Shown here: piece after piece, positions 52,108 through 63,391 of the stretch | Layout of the letters: each line of letters opens with the position of its first letter | Numbering within the stretch: the stretch's first letter is position 1 | NCBI GenBank assembly: GCA_019637155.1 | Contig: JAHBWE010000016.1 | Span: forward strand, 186,001 to 250,000 | DNA: 64,000 bases | From: Labilithrix sp. | GTDB taxonomy: Bacteria; Myxococcota_A; Polyangia; Polyangiales; Polyangiaceae | Direction: 5' to 3' | Translations under genes and position numbers: made by a program | Notes under the pieces: generated by a model | Seen by the model: the letters and a program-made list of their open reading frames with translations, nothing else | Told to the model about the DNA's origin: nothing | Database searches by the model: none

Positions 52108-53364
52108 ATGACGAACCTGGTCTCGGCGGAGCACTACCAGCTCCTCGGTGAGCTCGCGTCGGGGGGCATGGCGACGGTGTTCCTCGGGCGCCGCCGCTCG
52201 CGGCGGAGCCGCCAAGAGCTCGTCGCGATCAAGAGCATGCGCCAGGAGCTCGCGGAGGACGAGGCGTTCGCGACGATGTTCCTCGACGAGGCGACGCTCA
52301 CCTCGCGGATCAAACACCCGAACGTCGTGCAGACGCTCGACGTCGCGTCCGAGGGCGGCAAGCTCCTCATCGTGATGGAGTACGTCGAGGGCATCTCCCT
52401 CTCGCGCCTCCTCGAGCTCCTCATGCAGGCGCGCGGATCCATCCCGCCGCGGATCGTCGTCGCGATCGTGTGCGATCTCCTCCGCGGCCTCCACGCCGCG
52501 CACGAGCTCGTCGACGGGAGCAATCGCCCGCTCTTCGTCGTGCATCGCGACGTGTCCCCGCAGAACGTGATCGTCGGCACCGACGGGGTCGCGCGCATCC
52601 TCGACTTCGGCGTCGCGAAGGCGTCGTCGCAGCGGCACGTCACGATGCGCGGCGAGATCAAGGGCAAGCTCGCGTACATGCCGCCCGAGCAAGCGCTCGG
52701 GGAGATGGTCGATCGTCGCTCCGACGTCTACGCCGCGGGCGTCGTGCTGTGGGAGACGCTCGTCGGCCGGCGGCTCTTCGACGCGCGGAGCGAAGAGGAG
52801 CTCGTGCGGCAGATCTTCGACGCCCAGATCGATCCCCCGAGCCTCGTCGCCGACGAGCCGATCCCCTCCGCGGTCGATCGCGTCTGCCTCCGCGCGCTCA
52901 CGCACGCGCGCGAGGGGCGCTGGTCCACCGCAGAGGAGATGGCCGACGCGCTCGCGGCGGCGCTGTCGCCCGCGCATCGCGAGGACGTCTCCGCCTTCGT
53001 CCGGCGCACGGCGGCGGCCGACCTGCACGAGCGCGCCCGTCACGTCCAGGACCTCGAGCAGAACGCGGGCGCCCTCGACGCCGAGACCCAGACCCTGCAG
53101 CACATCCTCACCGGCCGCGCCGAGCGCACCGCCCGCGGGGTCCCCTCCGCCCCGCCGCCGCCGACGTCGCGCCGTCCCACGACGGCGGAGCATGTGCGCA
53201 TGCCCGCGGCCACGCCGCGGCGCGAGTCGTCGCGGTCCACCCAGCGCCGCGAAGCACGCCGAAAACGGCGGCGAATGCGGCTCGTCCTCGGGTTCGTCAC
53301 CGGGATCCTCGTCATTCTGGTCCTGATGCTCGCCGCCCTCATCCTGGGGCGTCACGCCAGCTAG
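52108..53364 (+). CDS. Membrane-anchored Ser/Thr protein kinase with HRDVSPQN loop
   Basis: 418 residues. Kinase domain about 10-285: LASGGMATVFLGRR, VAIKSM, ILDFGVAKA, catalytic loop HRDVSPQNVIV (the Lys of HRDxKxxN replaced by a Ser, a variant common in myxobacteria), and PPEQALGEMVDRRSDVY. A disordered Pro/Ser/Arg linker precedes one C-terminal TM helix (LVLGFVTGILVILVLMLAALIL). Activity is plausible because such variants occur often in this phylum. A TATGAT hexamer lies 12 bases before the ATG. Confidence 0.88.
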   Translation: MTNLVSAEHYQLLGELASGGMATVFLGRRRSRRSRQELVAIKSMRQELAEDEAFATMFLDEATLTSRIKHPNVVQTLDVASEGGKLLIVMEYVEGISLSRLLELLMQARGSIPPRIVVAIVCDLLRGLHAAHELVDGSNRPLFVVHRDVSPQNVIVGTDGVARILDFGVAKASSQRHVTMRGEIKGKLAYMPPEQALGEMVDRRSDVYAAGVVLWETLVGRRLFDARSEEELVRQIFDAQIDPPSLVADEPIPSAVDRVCLRALTHAREGRWSTAEEMADALAAALSPAHREDVSAFVRRTAAADLHERARHVQDLEQNAGALDAETQTLQHILTGRAERTARGVPSAPPPPTSRRPTTAEHVRMPAATPRRESSRSTQRREARRKRRRMRLVLGFVTGILVILVLMLAALILGRHAS

Positions 53365-53372
53365 AAGGCAGG

Positions 53373-53378
53373 TATAAT
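53373..53378 (+). promoter_or_regulatory. Consensus -10 element TATAAT with leaderless spacing
   Basis: A perfect TATAAT, rare in DNA this GC-rich, ending 6 bases before the ATG at 53385. GAGGG directly touches the ATG, too close for normal ribosome binding, which supports a leaderless transcript. The -35 region is weak. Confidence 0.5.
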
Positions 53379-53384
53379 CGAGGG

Positions 53385-54804
<1,420 letters not shown>

Positions 54805-54830
<26 letters not shown>

Positions 54831-55767
54831 GCGCCGGACGGCGCGCTGCCTCCTCGGCGCGCTCGCGATCCTCGTCGTCACCAGCGCCGCCGCGGCCGAG
54901 CCGACCGCGGCGGAGCGCGAGACCGCGCGCACGCTCCTCCTCTCCGGCCGCGAGAAGAAGAAGAACGGACAGCACAAGGAGGCGCTCGCCGACTTCGAGA
55001 AGGCGCACGCGATCATGCACGTCCCGACGACGGGGCTCGATCTCGGCAAGACGCAGGAGTCGCTCGGGCTCCTCGTCGAGGCGCGCGCGACCTTCCTCGA
55101 GTCGGCGCGGTTCCCGCCGCAAGCGAACGAGCCGACCGCGTTCAAGCGCGCGCGCGAGGAGGCGAAGAGCCGCGCCGACGCGATCACGCCGCGGCTCGCG
55201 ACGCTCACGGTGACGGTCCCCGCCGGCGCGAAGGTGAAGCTCGACGACAGCGAGATGTCGGACGCGAGCGTCGGCGTGCCGCTCAAGGTGAACCCGGGCA
55301 AGCACCAGATCGTCGCGTCGACGTCGAGCGACGAGAAGCGCGCGAGCGTCGACCTCGCGGAGGGGGAGACGAAGGCGATCGAGCTCGACGTCGCGGGCGC
55401 GGCCGAGGCTCCGCCGCCCCCGCCGCCGAAGCCGAAGGCCACGACGACGACGACGAGCACGCTCGTGTGGATCGGCGGCGGCGTCGCGGCGGCGGGCGTC
55501 GTCGCCGGGAGCATCACCGGCATCATGGCGTTCAGCGCGAAGAGCGACGTGTCGACGCGCTGCGAGAACAACCGCTGTCCGCCGTCGGAGGACGCGAAGA
55601 TCGATCAGGGGATGCTCTACGGCAACATCTCGACCGTGTCGTTCATCGTCGCCGGCGTCGGCGCGGGGATCCTCGTCTACGGGCTCCTCAACCCTGCGAA
55701 GGTCGAGCAGGCCGCGTCGCGCCCGACGTTCTACGCGAGCCCGTTCGGCGTCGCGGGCACGTTCTAG
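54805..55767 (+). CDS. PEGA/TPR-type exported membrane protein
   Basis: 320 residues (GTG start; an ATG at 54817 is an alternative). Signal peptide (LLGALAILVVTSAAAAEP), then a helical TPR-like region (LLLSGREKKKNGQHKEALADFEKAHAIMH, read in pieces) and a beta domain resembling PEGA (TLTVTVPAGAKVKLDD). Two hydrophobic segments near 235-255 and 280-300 indicate membrane anchoring. Such proteins in myxobacteria often follow kinase genes; here the start overlaps the kinase stop by 26 bases. The tail overlaps the convergent TonB-like gene by 4 bases. Confidence 0.72.
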
Positions 55768-56747
55768 AGCGACCTCATCAGCACGAGCTTCGCGTGGACG
55801 GTGCGCGTCTTCTTCGCGCCGATGTCGGTGAGGTCGAACTCGGCGACGGTCGCGCCGGCGGCGACGTCGGCGCCGCTCGGCGATCCGGGCGCGTTCGACC
55901 GCGTGACGACCGCGGTCGGCTTGGCGGTGGGCGTGATCGGCTTCTTCGGATCGTTCCCGCTCGGGAGGACGACCTTCGACTCGACCGCGATCGTGAGCTC
56001 CGCGCGCTTCACGCCGCGCATCTGGATCTTCGCGGACGCGAGCGACTTCACCGCGCGCGCGCGCACGTCCTCCCAGCCTTGCGCGCCGGCTTTGCCGGAG
56101 GCGCTCGACGACGTGAGCTTCAGGTCGACGACGATGCCGCGCTCGTCGATGACGGCGACGAACGTCGCGGTCCCTTGCTCCGGCGCGAAGCCCGCGTGCG
56201 TCGCGGCCTCGAGCGCGGTGATGACGGGGCCCTCCGGCCCGAGGCCGAGCGCGTGATCGCGGGCGCGGAGGGCGTCCTTCACCGCCTGCTCGGCGCGCTT
56301 GTCCTCGGGGATGTACATCGGATCGGCCGTCGCCGTCGTCGCCGCGCCGTTCGTCTCCGCCGATCCGGCGGGGAGAACGCCGCGGCCGAGGAACGGGTTG
56401 ATCTGCCCCGGCGCCGCGATGCCGAGCGACAACCCGGAGACGATCCAGGTCCCGTTGCTCGCGACCGGCGCCGGCTCGCTCGGCGGCGCCGGTTCGCTCG
56501 ACGCCGCGCTCTCGGTCGTGCTCGGACCGGAAGAACCAGGGACCACCGCCATCGCGAGCGGGGCGCTCGGCGCGGGCGCGGCCGGCGCGGTGCTCGGCTC
56601 CGTGATGATCTCGTCGAACCCGACCTCGAACGGCGTGTACGTGGGCGGCGCCGGCTCGACCGCCTCGACCGGCACCTCGATCCCGCGCACGAGCGCGAAG
56701 ACGGCGACGTGGGCGAGCGCCGAGACGACGAGGACGCGGCGCAGCAT
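55764..56747 (-). CDS. TonB-family energy transducer-like protein
   Basis: 327 residues. One N-terminal TM helix (VLVVSALAHVAVFALV), then a Pro/Ala/Ser/Glu linker of about 90 residues typical of TonB, and a C-terminal beta domain with FVAVIDERGIVVDLKLTSSS and KSLASAKIQM that fits the TonB_C fold. It would couple inner-membrane energy to outer-membrane transporters, but no ExbB/ExbD or TonB-dependent receptor is in the window. It starts 5 bases after the stop of the ElbD-like gene, so it can be co-transcribed with it. Confidence 0.75.
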   Translation of the reverse strand: MLRRVLVVSALAHVAVFALVRGIEVPVEAVEPAPPTYTPFEVGFDEIITEPSTAPAAPAPSAPLAMAVVPGSSGPSTTESAASSEPAPPSEPAPVASNGTWIVSGLSLGIAAPGQINPFLGRGVLPAGSAETNGAATTATADPMYIPEDKRAEQAVKDALRARDHALGLGPEGPVITALEAATHAGFAPEQGTATFVAVIDERGIVVDLKLTSSSASGKAGAQGWEDVRARAVKSLASAKIQMRGVKRAELTIAVESKVVLPSGNDPKKPITPTAKPTAVVTRSNAPGSPSGADVAAGATVAEFDLTDIGAKKTRTVHAKLVLMRSL

Positions 56748-56751
56748 GACT

Positions 56752-59700
56752 TCAGGATAGAGCGAAGACCTTCTGGAACGTCATCAGAAGGCTCACGTCG
56801 TTCGATTTGATCGCGCCGGAGAGGAACTCGGCGGGGCCGGGCGTGTACGCGTCGCGGACGATCTTCGTGAAGATCTCCGCGCTCGTCTTGAGGACGCAGT
56901 CGGCGGTGCCGCCGGCGGGCTTGCCGAGGGAGACCTTGCAGTCGTCCTTCGAGACGACCACCGTCCACTTCGCCATCTCGTCGCCGCCGAGGGTGAAATA
57001 GAAGGAGACCGGTTTGTCGACCGCGTCCTTCTGGAACTTGCTCTCGAGCTCCGCGAAGAGCGTGACGAGCGGGTGCTCCTTCGGCTCGTTCTCCTCGAGC
57101 GTCTTGAGCCGCGCGCAGTCGAGGATGGTGCCGTCCTTGAGCGCCTGCACCGCGCGCCGCGCGAGCTTCGCGACCTCGCGCGACGCGTCGCCGGCGGAGA
57201 GGCCCTTCGTGAGGCGGCGCATGTCCGTCACCGCGATCGGCGGACCGATCCGCGCCTCGAGCTCGCGCTTGAGCGGGACCTTGCTCCCCTTCGGCATCGC
57301 CTCGCGCGTGCCGGAGAGGTAGAGCGGGAGGATGTCGACGCCGTAGGTCAGCGCGAGGTGTCCGAGCAGCGGCTTGAACTCGTGGAGGTCGCCGTCGGTC
57401 GAGCGCGTGCCCTCCGGGAAGATGAGCATCGTTTTGCCGCTCGAGAGGATCTCGCCCGCCTGCCGCTCGCTCGCGCGGAGGCCGCCCTTGCGGTCGACCG
57501 CCTTCAGGTTGGTGAGGTTCTCGAAGAAGGCGCGCTGGAGCGAGTTCTTCTCGAAGAAGTAGTCCTGCGCCGCGAGGGTGGTGATGTCCTCGCCGTACTT
57601 GCCGAGCGCGTGCCGCACGAAGCCCATGTCGAGGTGGGAGCCGTGGTTCGCGACGACGATCGTGTTGCGGTTGTGCGGGATGAACGCGCGCCCGACGATG
57701 TTCGAGCGCATCACGTCGCCGTAGAACATGTCCTGGAAGACGCCGATGAGCCTCTTCCCGCGCTCCTGGATCGGAGACGGGAGCACGATCGGTTTGTTGC
57801 CGTCGTCGTCCTCTTTACGGCCCTCGATCGCGTAGCGCGACTTCACGATCTGCTGCGGGCGCAGCGACGCGCGCTCGGTGCCGACGAGGTTCTCGACGTC
57901 CGCGACCGTGCGGCACGCCTGGAGCTGCTTCGGCTCGATCGCGCCGTACTTCGCCTCGAGCGCGACGAGGAGCTCCGTGAGCGAGAGCGAGTCGAACGCG
58001 AGGTCGTCCGCCATCGTGCTCTCGCCGTGGATCTCGGCGGCCTTCTTGCCCTTCACCGCCGCGATCGCGATCCGGACCGGGCTCGAAGGCGCGTCGCCCT
58101 CCTCCGGCCGCGCCGTCGCCGCGATCATCCGCTCGAGGATCGCGCGCGCCTCGTTGCGCTTTACCTTGCGCGTCGCCGTCTTCGGGAGCGGCGCGTCGTA
58201 CAGGTGCATGATCGCGGGCTGGCGTCCGTACGGCAGCTTCGCGATCGCGGAGCGGAGCGCGCCCATCGCGCGGTCGTTGCGCGCGCCGCGATCGATCGAC
58301 TCGTCCTCCTCTGGCACCGCGATGCACGCGACGCGCTCGCCGCCGGAGCGGCCCTTCACGCCGACGATCGCGATCTCGAGGAGGTGGGGGACCTTCCCGA
58401 GCATCCGCTCGATGTCGTCGGGGTACACGTTCTCGCCGGTGGACGTGACGATGACGTCCTTCACGCGACCGACGATCTGGAGGCGGCCCTGGCGATCGAG
58501 CTTGCCGAGGTCGCCGGTGTGGAGCCAGCCGTCGTCGGTGAGCACCGCCTTCGTCGCGTCGAGGTCGGTGTAGCCCGCCATCACGTTCGGGCCCTTCGCG
58601 AGCACCTCGCCGACGCCGTTGTCGTCGGGGGAGTCGATCTTGATCTCGACGCCGGGGATCGCCTTGCCGACCTGGCCCGGCGGCGAGCCCGGCTTCGCGA
58701 CGGTGAGCACCGGCGCGGCCTCGGTGAGGCCGTAGCCCTCGGTGAGCTTGAGGCCGATGCCGCTGAAGAGCTGCTGCGTCTCCTTCGGGAGCGCGGCGCC
58801 GCCGGAGATGAGGTAGCGGATGTTGCCGCCGAGCCCGTCGTGGACGGGGCCGAAGAGGACCTTGCCGAGATCGATGCCGGTGCCCTTCGAGAGCTGGCGG
58901 TTCAGGTCCGCCATCACGTCGAAGAGCTTCTCCACGATCGGGCCCTTCGCCGACACCTGCGAGAGGATGCGGCGCTCGAGGAGCTGCCACACCGCGGGCA
59001 CGCCGACCATCGCGGTGACGCGCGCGTCCTTGAGGCCCTGCGAGACGCGGCCGCCCGAGAGCTCGTCGAGGTAGACGACGCGCGCGCCGCGCGAGAAGGG
59101 GAGGAGCATGCCGCACGTGAACTCGAACGTGTGGTGGAGCGGGAGCACGCTGAGGAGTCGATCGCCGCCGGAGAGCGGGAACAGCGGCGCGAGCGCGGCG
59201 ATGAGGGAGGTGAAGTTCGCGTGCGTGAGCATGACGCCCTTCGGCCGCCCCGTCGTCCCGCTCGTGTAGATGAGGCTCGCGACGTCGTCGTCGTCCACGT
59301 CCACGTCCGGGCGCGCGAGGGTCTCGTCGGCGGCGGTGACGTCGGCGAGGAGATGGGTGGAGAGGTCGCCGAGCGTGTCGCCGAGGCGCTTCTTCACCTC
59401 GTCGTCCCAGCAGACGATCTTCGCCTCGCTCTCCTTCACGACGTTCGCGAACAGCGCCGGCTCGAGCGCGGGATCGATCGGCACCGCGGTGCCGCCCGCG
59501 CGGACGATGCCGAAGAACGCGATCGCCCAGTCGGGGTGGTTGTGGCCGGAGAGGACGACGCGATCGCCCTTCGAGAGCCCGAGCTTCACGAGGCGCGCGG
59601 CGGCGGCGTTCGCGCGCGCCCGCACGTCGAGGTACGTGACGCGCGCGATGCCGTCGTCCTCGAGGCGGCCGAAGGCGAGCGCGTGCTCGTGGCGCTCCGC

Positions 59701-61428
59701 CATCTGGTCGACGAGCGACGCGAGCGTGTCGTGGGACTTGAGCGGCTTCAGCTCGCGCTTGTAGCGCTCATCCATCCACGGGATGACGCGCTTCTCCATC
59801 GCGGGCATGTGCTGATGGAACCAGTAGTCGGGCCAATCGAGCTTCTCCGGCGCCCAGGGGAGCTTCGCGCGGTCCTCCTCGCTCATGCGCGCGTAGGCGG
59901 CGCGCGTGTTGGCGCACGAGAACGGGCCCTTCGCGTCGGTCGTGAACGGCGCGAAGAGGCGGAGGATGAAGTCGACGCGCTCGCTCTGCGCCGCGGCGGA
60001 CTCGAGCGCCTTCGCGGTGGGCTTCGCGACGCCCCTGAGCGGCCCCGGCGCGGAGCCGATCGCCTTCGACGCGGCGCGCGCGAGCTTGCCGATCGCGCCG
60101 GCGCCGTACGCGTTGTAGCGGTCCATCGTGACCGCGGCGGGCTCCATGTACGCGTGGAAGACGTTCGCGACCGGGTTCCCCTTCGCGCGGCGCTTGAAGT
60201 ACTGCCGCTTGTAGAGGCCGGTGAGCTCGCCGCTGCGCTCGGCGGTGAAGAGGTTCGAGTCGCTCGTGCCGTACTGGTAGACGGGCTTCGCGGTGCCCTC
60301 GAGCATCTCCGCGAGCGTGATGACCATGCCGTAGCAGACGATGTCGGCGGGGACGAAGTCGAGGACGCCCTTGCCGAGCGGCACCTGGTGCACGCCGCGC
60401 ATCGCGAGGTAGATGATCGGCGCGGAGGTGCCGATGCCCTCGTTCCAGCCGGGGAACGGGAAGGCGAGCGTGCTCTCGCAGCAGGCGGGGCGCGCGATGG
60501 TGTAGCGGATGCCGGAGCGGGCGAGGATCTGCTCGCCGATGCTCTTCGTGTACGTGTAGATGTTGGGCCAGCCCCAGTGCTCGGCGCGCTCGAGCCCCGC
60601 CGCGACGAGGCGGTCGGACACGAATTTGCGCTTCACGTTCTTGAGCTCGGCCTCGAGCGGCACGCCCATCGTCGGCTCGCCGCGGCGGACGAGGTTCTTC
60701 GTCGCCTTCTCGAGGAACTCGCTCTGGCGGAACGCGTCTTCGCAGCGGCTCTTCGCCTGCGCGATGATGTCGAGGCAGTCGGTGATCTCGCGCTCGGGAT
60801 CCCACAGCTCGCGCCCGAGCTCGTCCGCGCGGGGGAACGGATACGTCGTGCCGGGGGCCTCTTCGAGGATGAGGCCCTGCCGGTTGCCGACGACGTAGCA
60901 GGTCGACGTGTGCATGAGCGGCACGTCGCCGAGCGCGCGCACGAGGGCGACGAGGTTCTGCGCGCCGAACGCGTTCGTGTCGAGCGCCTCGTCGAGCGGC
61001 GGGTTGAAGTCGACGACGCCGGCGACGTTGACGACGCAGTCGACCTGTCCGCGCAGCGCCTCGACGTCGACGCCGCAGTTCTTCCGCGCGACGTCTCCGT
61101 CGATCGGGACGACCTTCTCGCGGAGGAAGGCCTCGAAGCCGTCGCCGTGCTGCTCCTTGAGCGGCTGCATCGCCTCGCTCGTCGCGATCGTGCTCCAGAA
61201 GCGCTCCTCGCTCGTCTCGGTCTTGGACTTGCGGACGAGGAGGTAGATCTTCCCGAGCTCGGGGTAGCGCGCGAGGATGAGGATCCAGAAGATCTTCCCG
61301 AGGAAGCCGGTGCCGCCGAGGATGAGGAGGCGCTTGCCTTTGAACTGGGCGCTGACGTCCAGCCGGGCCTGGGCCGCCGCGGGCGCGGCGGTTCCATTGA
61401 TCCCGTTCGAGTGCACTTCTTGCGGCAT
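56752..61428 (-). CDS. ElbD-like five-domain enzyme (reductase, acyl-AMP ligase, ACP, acyltransferase, SCP2)
   Basis: 1558 residues. Domain order: fatty acyl reductase of the SDR type (about 30-540, GGTGFLGK at 38-45 and YTYTK at 291-295); AMP-dependent ligase (about 565-1100, SGTTGRPKG at 723-731, GYGLTE at 898-903); acyl carrier domain (FDSLSL, phosphopantetheine Ser at 1147); PlsC acyltransferase (NHGSHLDMG at 1261-1269, FPEGTRS at 1337-1343); SCP2 (about 1455-1558). This matches my recall of Myxococcus xanthus ElbD, required for ether lipids made during fruiting-body formation. By analogy it would load a fatty acid, reduce it to an alcohol or aldehyde and acylate the backbone. All five active sites look intact. 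Confidence 0.88.
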   Translation of the reverse strand: MPQEVHSNGINGTAAPAAAQARLDVSAQFKGKRLLILGGTGFLGKIFWILILARYPELGKIYLLVRKSKTETSEERFWSTIATSEAMQPLKEQHGDGFEAFLREKVVPIDGDVARKNCGVDVEALRGQVDCVVNVAGVVDFNPPLDEALDTNAFGAQNLVALVRALGDVPLMHTSTCYVVGNRQGLILEEAPGTTYPFPRADELGRELWDPEREITDCLDIIAQAKSRCEDAFRQSEFLEKATKNLVRRGEPTMGVPLEAELKNVKRKFVSDRLVAAGLERAEHWGWPNIYTYTKSIGEQILARSGIRYTIARPACCESTLAFPFPGWNEGIGTSAPIIYLAMRGVHQVPLGKGVLDFVPADIVCYGMVITLAEMLEGTAKPVYQYGTSDSNLFTAERSGELTGLYKRQYFKRRAKGNPVANVFHAYMEPAAVTMDRYNAYGAGAIGKLARAASKAIGSAPGPLRGVAKPTAKALESAAAQSERVDFILRLFAPFTTDAKGPFSCANTRAAYARMSEEDRAKLPWAPEKLDWPDYWFHQHMPAMEKRVIPWMDERYKRELKPLKSHDTLASLVDQMAERHEHALAFGRLEDDGIARVTYLDVRARANAAAARLVKLGLSKGDRVVLSGHNHPDWAIAFFGIVRAGGTAVPIDPALEPALFANVVKESEAKIVCWDDEVKKRLGDTLGDLSTHLLADVTAADETLARPDVDVDDDDVASLIYTSGTTGRPKGVMLTHANFTSLIAALAPLFPLSGGDRLLSVLPLHHTFEFTCGMLLPFSRGARVVYLDELSGGRVSQGLKDARVTAMVGVPAVWQLLERRILSQVSAKGPIVEKLFDVMADLNRQLSKGTGIDLGKVLFGPVHDGLGGNIRYLISGGAALPKETQQLFSGIGLKLTEGYGLTEAAPVLTVAKPGSPPGQVGKAIPGVEIKIDSPDDNGVGEVLAKGPNVMAGYTDLDATKAVLTDDGWLHTGDLGKLDRQGRLQIVGRVKDVIVTSTGENVYPDDIERMLGKVPHLLEIAIVGVKGRSGGERVACIAVPEEDESIDRGARNDRAMGALRSAIAKLPYGRQPAIMHLYDAPLPKTATRKVKRNEARAILERMIAATARPEEGDAPSSPVRIAIAAVKGKKAAEIHGESTMADDLAFDSLSLTELLVALEAKYGAIEPKQLQACRTVADVENLVGTERASLRPQQIVKSRYAIEGRKEDDDGNKPIVLPSPIQERGKRLIGVFQDMFYGDVMRSNIVGRAFIPHNRNTIVVANHGSHLDMGFVRHALGKYGEDITTLAAQDYFFEKNSLQRAFFENLTNLKAVDRKGGLRASERQAGEILSSGKTMLIFPEGTRSTDGDLHEFKPLLGHLALTYGVDILPLYLSGTREAMPKGSKVPLKRELEARIGPPIAVTDMRRLTKGLSAGDASREVAKLARRAVQALKDGTILDCARLKTLEENEPKEHPLVTLFAELESKFQKDAVDKPVSFYFTLGGDEMAKWTVVVSKDDCKVSLGKPAGGTADCVLKTSAEIFTKIVRDAYTPGPAEFLSGAIKSNDVSLLMTFQKVFALS

Positions 61429-61505
61429 GGGTCCGCGTGCTTACCGCACACCCCAGGACGCGGCAATACGAGGGTGATGGCTCGAAATTGTTCGCGAATT
61501 TCGGG

Positions 61506-62474
61506 CTACTGCGAGCAGAAAAACAGGCCGACGCCGAGGCTGCCGCCCTCGCACTTGCCGTTCGTGCACGAGCCGAAGGTCCCGCACTCGACGTTGCGGG
61601 TGCAGGCGCCGCCCGGCGGGATCGTCACCCCGCACTTCTGGGTGTTCGGATCGCAGAACGCTCCGCGCACGCAAGCTCCCGTCGCCGCGCAGTCTTCGCC
61701 GACCTCCCCGAACGCGACGCACGTCGCGCCGCTGCCGCAGAGCGCGCCGGCCACGCAGCTGTTCTGCCCGTACCCCTCGCACGCCTCGCCGATCGCGCTG
61801 CGCTTCTTGCACACGCGCGGCTCGCCGCCCCTGCCGTAGCTGCAATAGAGGCCGTCGGCCTCCCAGCAGACCTCGCGGCGCGGGCCGTCGCCGCTCGCCG
61901 TCGTCGAGGTCGACGTGCCGTCGAACGGCGAGGTCGCCTTGTCGCCGAGGCACGTGTCGTTCTCCTTCGCGCGGACGTAGACGACGCACGTCCGGCTCGT
62001 GCCGCCGTCGGAGCTCGACGAGAACACGCACTCCACGTCGCCGCTCGGATCCGGGGCGCACTCCGCGTCCGACTCGCAGACGGCGCCGGGCTGCTTCGTC
62101 CCGCTGCCGGTGCGCGTATAGACGCCGTCGCACGTGTCGTCGACGGCCTTGCCGCCGAGGTCCTCGCAGAACGTCGGCGCCGACTGCGCGCTCCGGAGCG
62201 CGGCGAGGCAGGCGTCGGCGCGCGCGGCGTCGAACGCGACGTCCTCGGACGCGCCGCCGAGCGCGAGGAGCGCGCGGCACGTCCCGCCGTTGTACGTCTT
62301 GCCCTGCTTCGGACAGCACGTGCCGCCGAGGATGTCGCAATACTCCGTCGCGAACGAGGACGTCGTGGCGCCGCCTCCTCCCGAGGTGCCGCCGCCCCCG
62401 CTGCACGCGACGATCGCGCTCGTGGTCGCGACGACGCCGAAGAAGAAGCTCCGAACGCGCGTCGTCAATCGCAC
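61506..62474 (-). CDS. Cysteine-rich lipoprotein, paralogue of the 62465-63331 gene
   Basis: 322 residues from a GTG at 62474 (a TTG at 62468 is possible). Signal with lipobox TTSAIVACSGG and Gly/Ser linker. The mature region repeats modules with CCPKQGKTYNGGTC, TKQPGAVC, VYVRAKENDTCLGD, CWEADGLYC and SCVAGALCGSG. The same order with CCPKVDKTYN, TKQPGELC, VQVRAKEGDACVGD and CWRPDGLSC occurs in the upstream gene, so they are tandem duplicates. It overlaps that gene's stop by 10 bases. Role unknown; surface exposure likely. Confidence 0.8.
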   Translation of the reverse strand: MRLTTRVRSFFFGVVATTSAIVACSGGGGTSGGGGATTSSFATEYCDILGGTCCPKQGKTYNGGTCRALLALGGASEDVAFDAARADACLAALRSAQSAPTFCEDLGGKAVDDTCDGVYTRTGSGTKQPGAVCESDAECAPDPSGDVECVFSSSSDGGTSRTCVVYVRAKENDTCLGDKATSPFDGTSTSTTASGDGPRREVCWEADGLYCSYGRGGEPRVCKKRSAIGEACEGYGQNSCVAGALCGSGATCVAFGEVGEDCAATGACVRGAFCDPNTQKCGVTIPPGGACTRNVECGTFGSCTNGKCEGGSLGVGLFFCSQ

Positions 62475-63331
62475 ACGAGCGCGAGGCCCGCTCCGCTGCT
62501 GCTCTCGCCGCCGCACTTGCCGTTGAAGCAGCCGATCGCGCCGCACTCCTCCGAGCTGGTGCACGCTTCTCCGCGCTTCAGCACCGGCGTGCACTTCTTC
62601 GTGTCGCTCTTGCAGTACGCGCCCTTCACGCACGGGTTGTTGCCGAACGAGAAGCCGCACTCGCCGCCCTCGGCGACGAGCTTCGCGCACTTCTTCTCCC
62701 GGTCGCACGAGAGGCCGTCGGGCCGCCAGCAGACCCCGACGCGCGGGGCGTCGTCGCTGCCGCTGAAGACGAAGGAGTCCTCGTCCTCTTTGTCGCCGAC
62801 GCACGCGTCGCCTTCCTTCGCGCGGACCTGGACCTGGCACTTTCGCGTGGTCGCCTGCCCGGTCGAGAACGAGGCGCACTCGACCTCGCCGTCCGGCTGC
62901 GCGGCGCACTGGCCTTCGCCGTCGCAGAGCTCGCCGGGCTGCTTCGTCCCGCCCGCCGGCGCGGCCTCCTTGAAGACGTCCTCGCACGCTTGGCTCTGCG
63001 TGTCGTCGTCATCGTCGTCGTCGTTGCAGAACGCCGGCTGGCTCTGCGCGGCGCGGAGCGCGTCGAGGCACGTCTGGCCCTTGGCCGGATCGTACGTGCC
63101 CGCCTCGCCGATGATCGCGTTGTAGAGGTTGACGCACTTCTGCTGGTTGTACGTCTTGTCGACCTTCGGGCAGCACGACCCGATGACGTCGCAGAACGAC
63201 GCGATGAATGCGCTCGACGTCGACGCACCTCCGCCACCGCCGCCGCCCGACCCGCCGCCGCACGCGACGACGAGCGCGGTCGTCGCGAGAGCTCCCCCGA
63301 AACCCCGACCCCAGAGCGAACGTAGCCTCAT
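62465..63331 (-). CDS. Cysteine-rich lipoprotein, paralogue of the 61506-62474 gene
   Basis: 288 residues, signal with lipobox LVVACGGGS followed by poly-Gly/Ser. Cysteine-containing modules in the same order as its neighbour: FCDVIGSCCPKVDKTYN, CLDALRAAQS, an Asp-rich run (DDDDDDD), TKQPGELCDG, VRAKEGDACVGDKED, CFNGKCGG. About 25 cysteines, consistent with disulfide cross-linking outside the cell. The duplication and co-transcription suggest dosage or variant specificity. Its start lies 60 bases from the divergent VWA gene. Confidence 0.8.
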   Translation of the reverse strand: MRLRSLWGRGFGGALATTALVVACGGGSGGGGGGGASTSSAFIASFCDVIGSCCPKVDKTYNQQKCVNLYNAIIGEAGTYDPAKGQTCLDALRAAQSQPAFCNDDDDDDDTQSQACEDVFKEAAPAGGTKQPGELCDGEGQCAAQPDGEVECASFSTGQATTRKCQVQVRAKEGDACVGDKEDEDSFVFSGSDDAPRVGVCWRPDGLSCDREKKCAKLVAEGGECGFSFGNNPCVKGAYCKSDTKKCTPVLKRGEACTSSEECGAIGCFNGKCGGESSSGAGLALVCD

Positions 63332-63391
63332 CCGTACGAGGATAGCGAAAGGTCTGCTGTAAGGCAGCTCTTTGGGCGGCGTTGAGAGCGC

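Noticed and set aside
57073..61839. A 1588-codon open frame opposite the ElbD-like gene
   Set aside because: Arg/Glu/Val-rich shadow of the minus-strand gene; no domain or plausible start.
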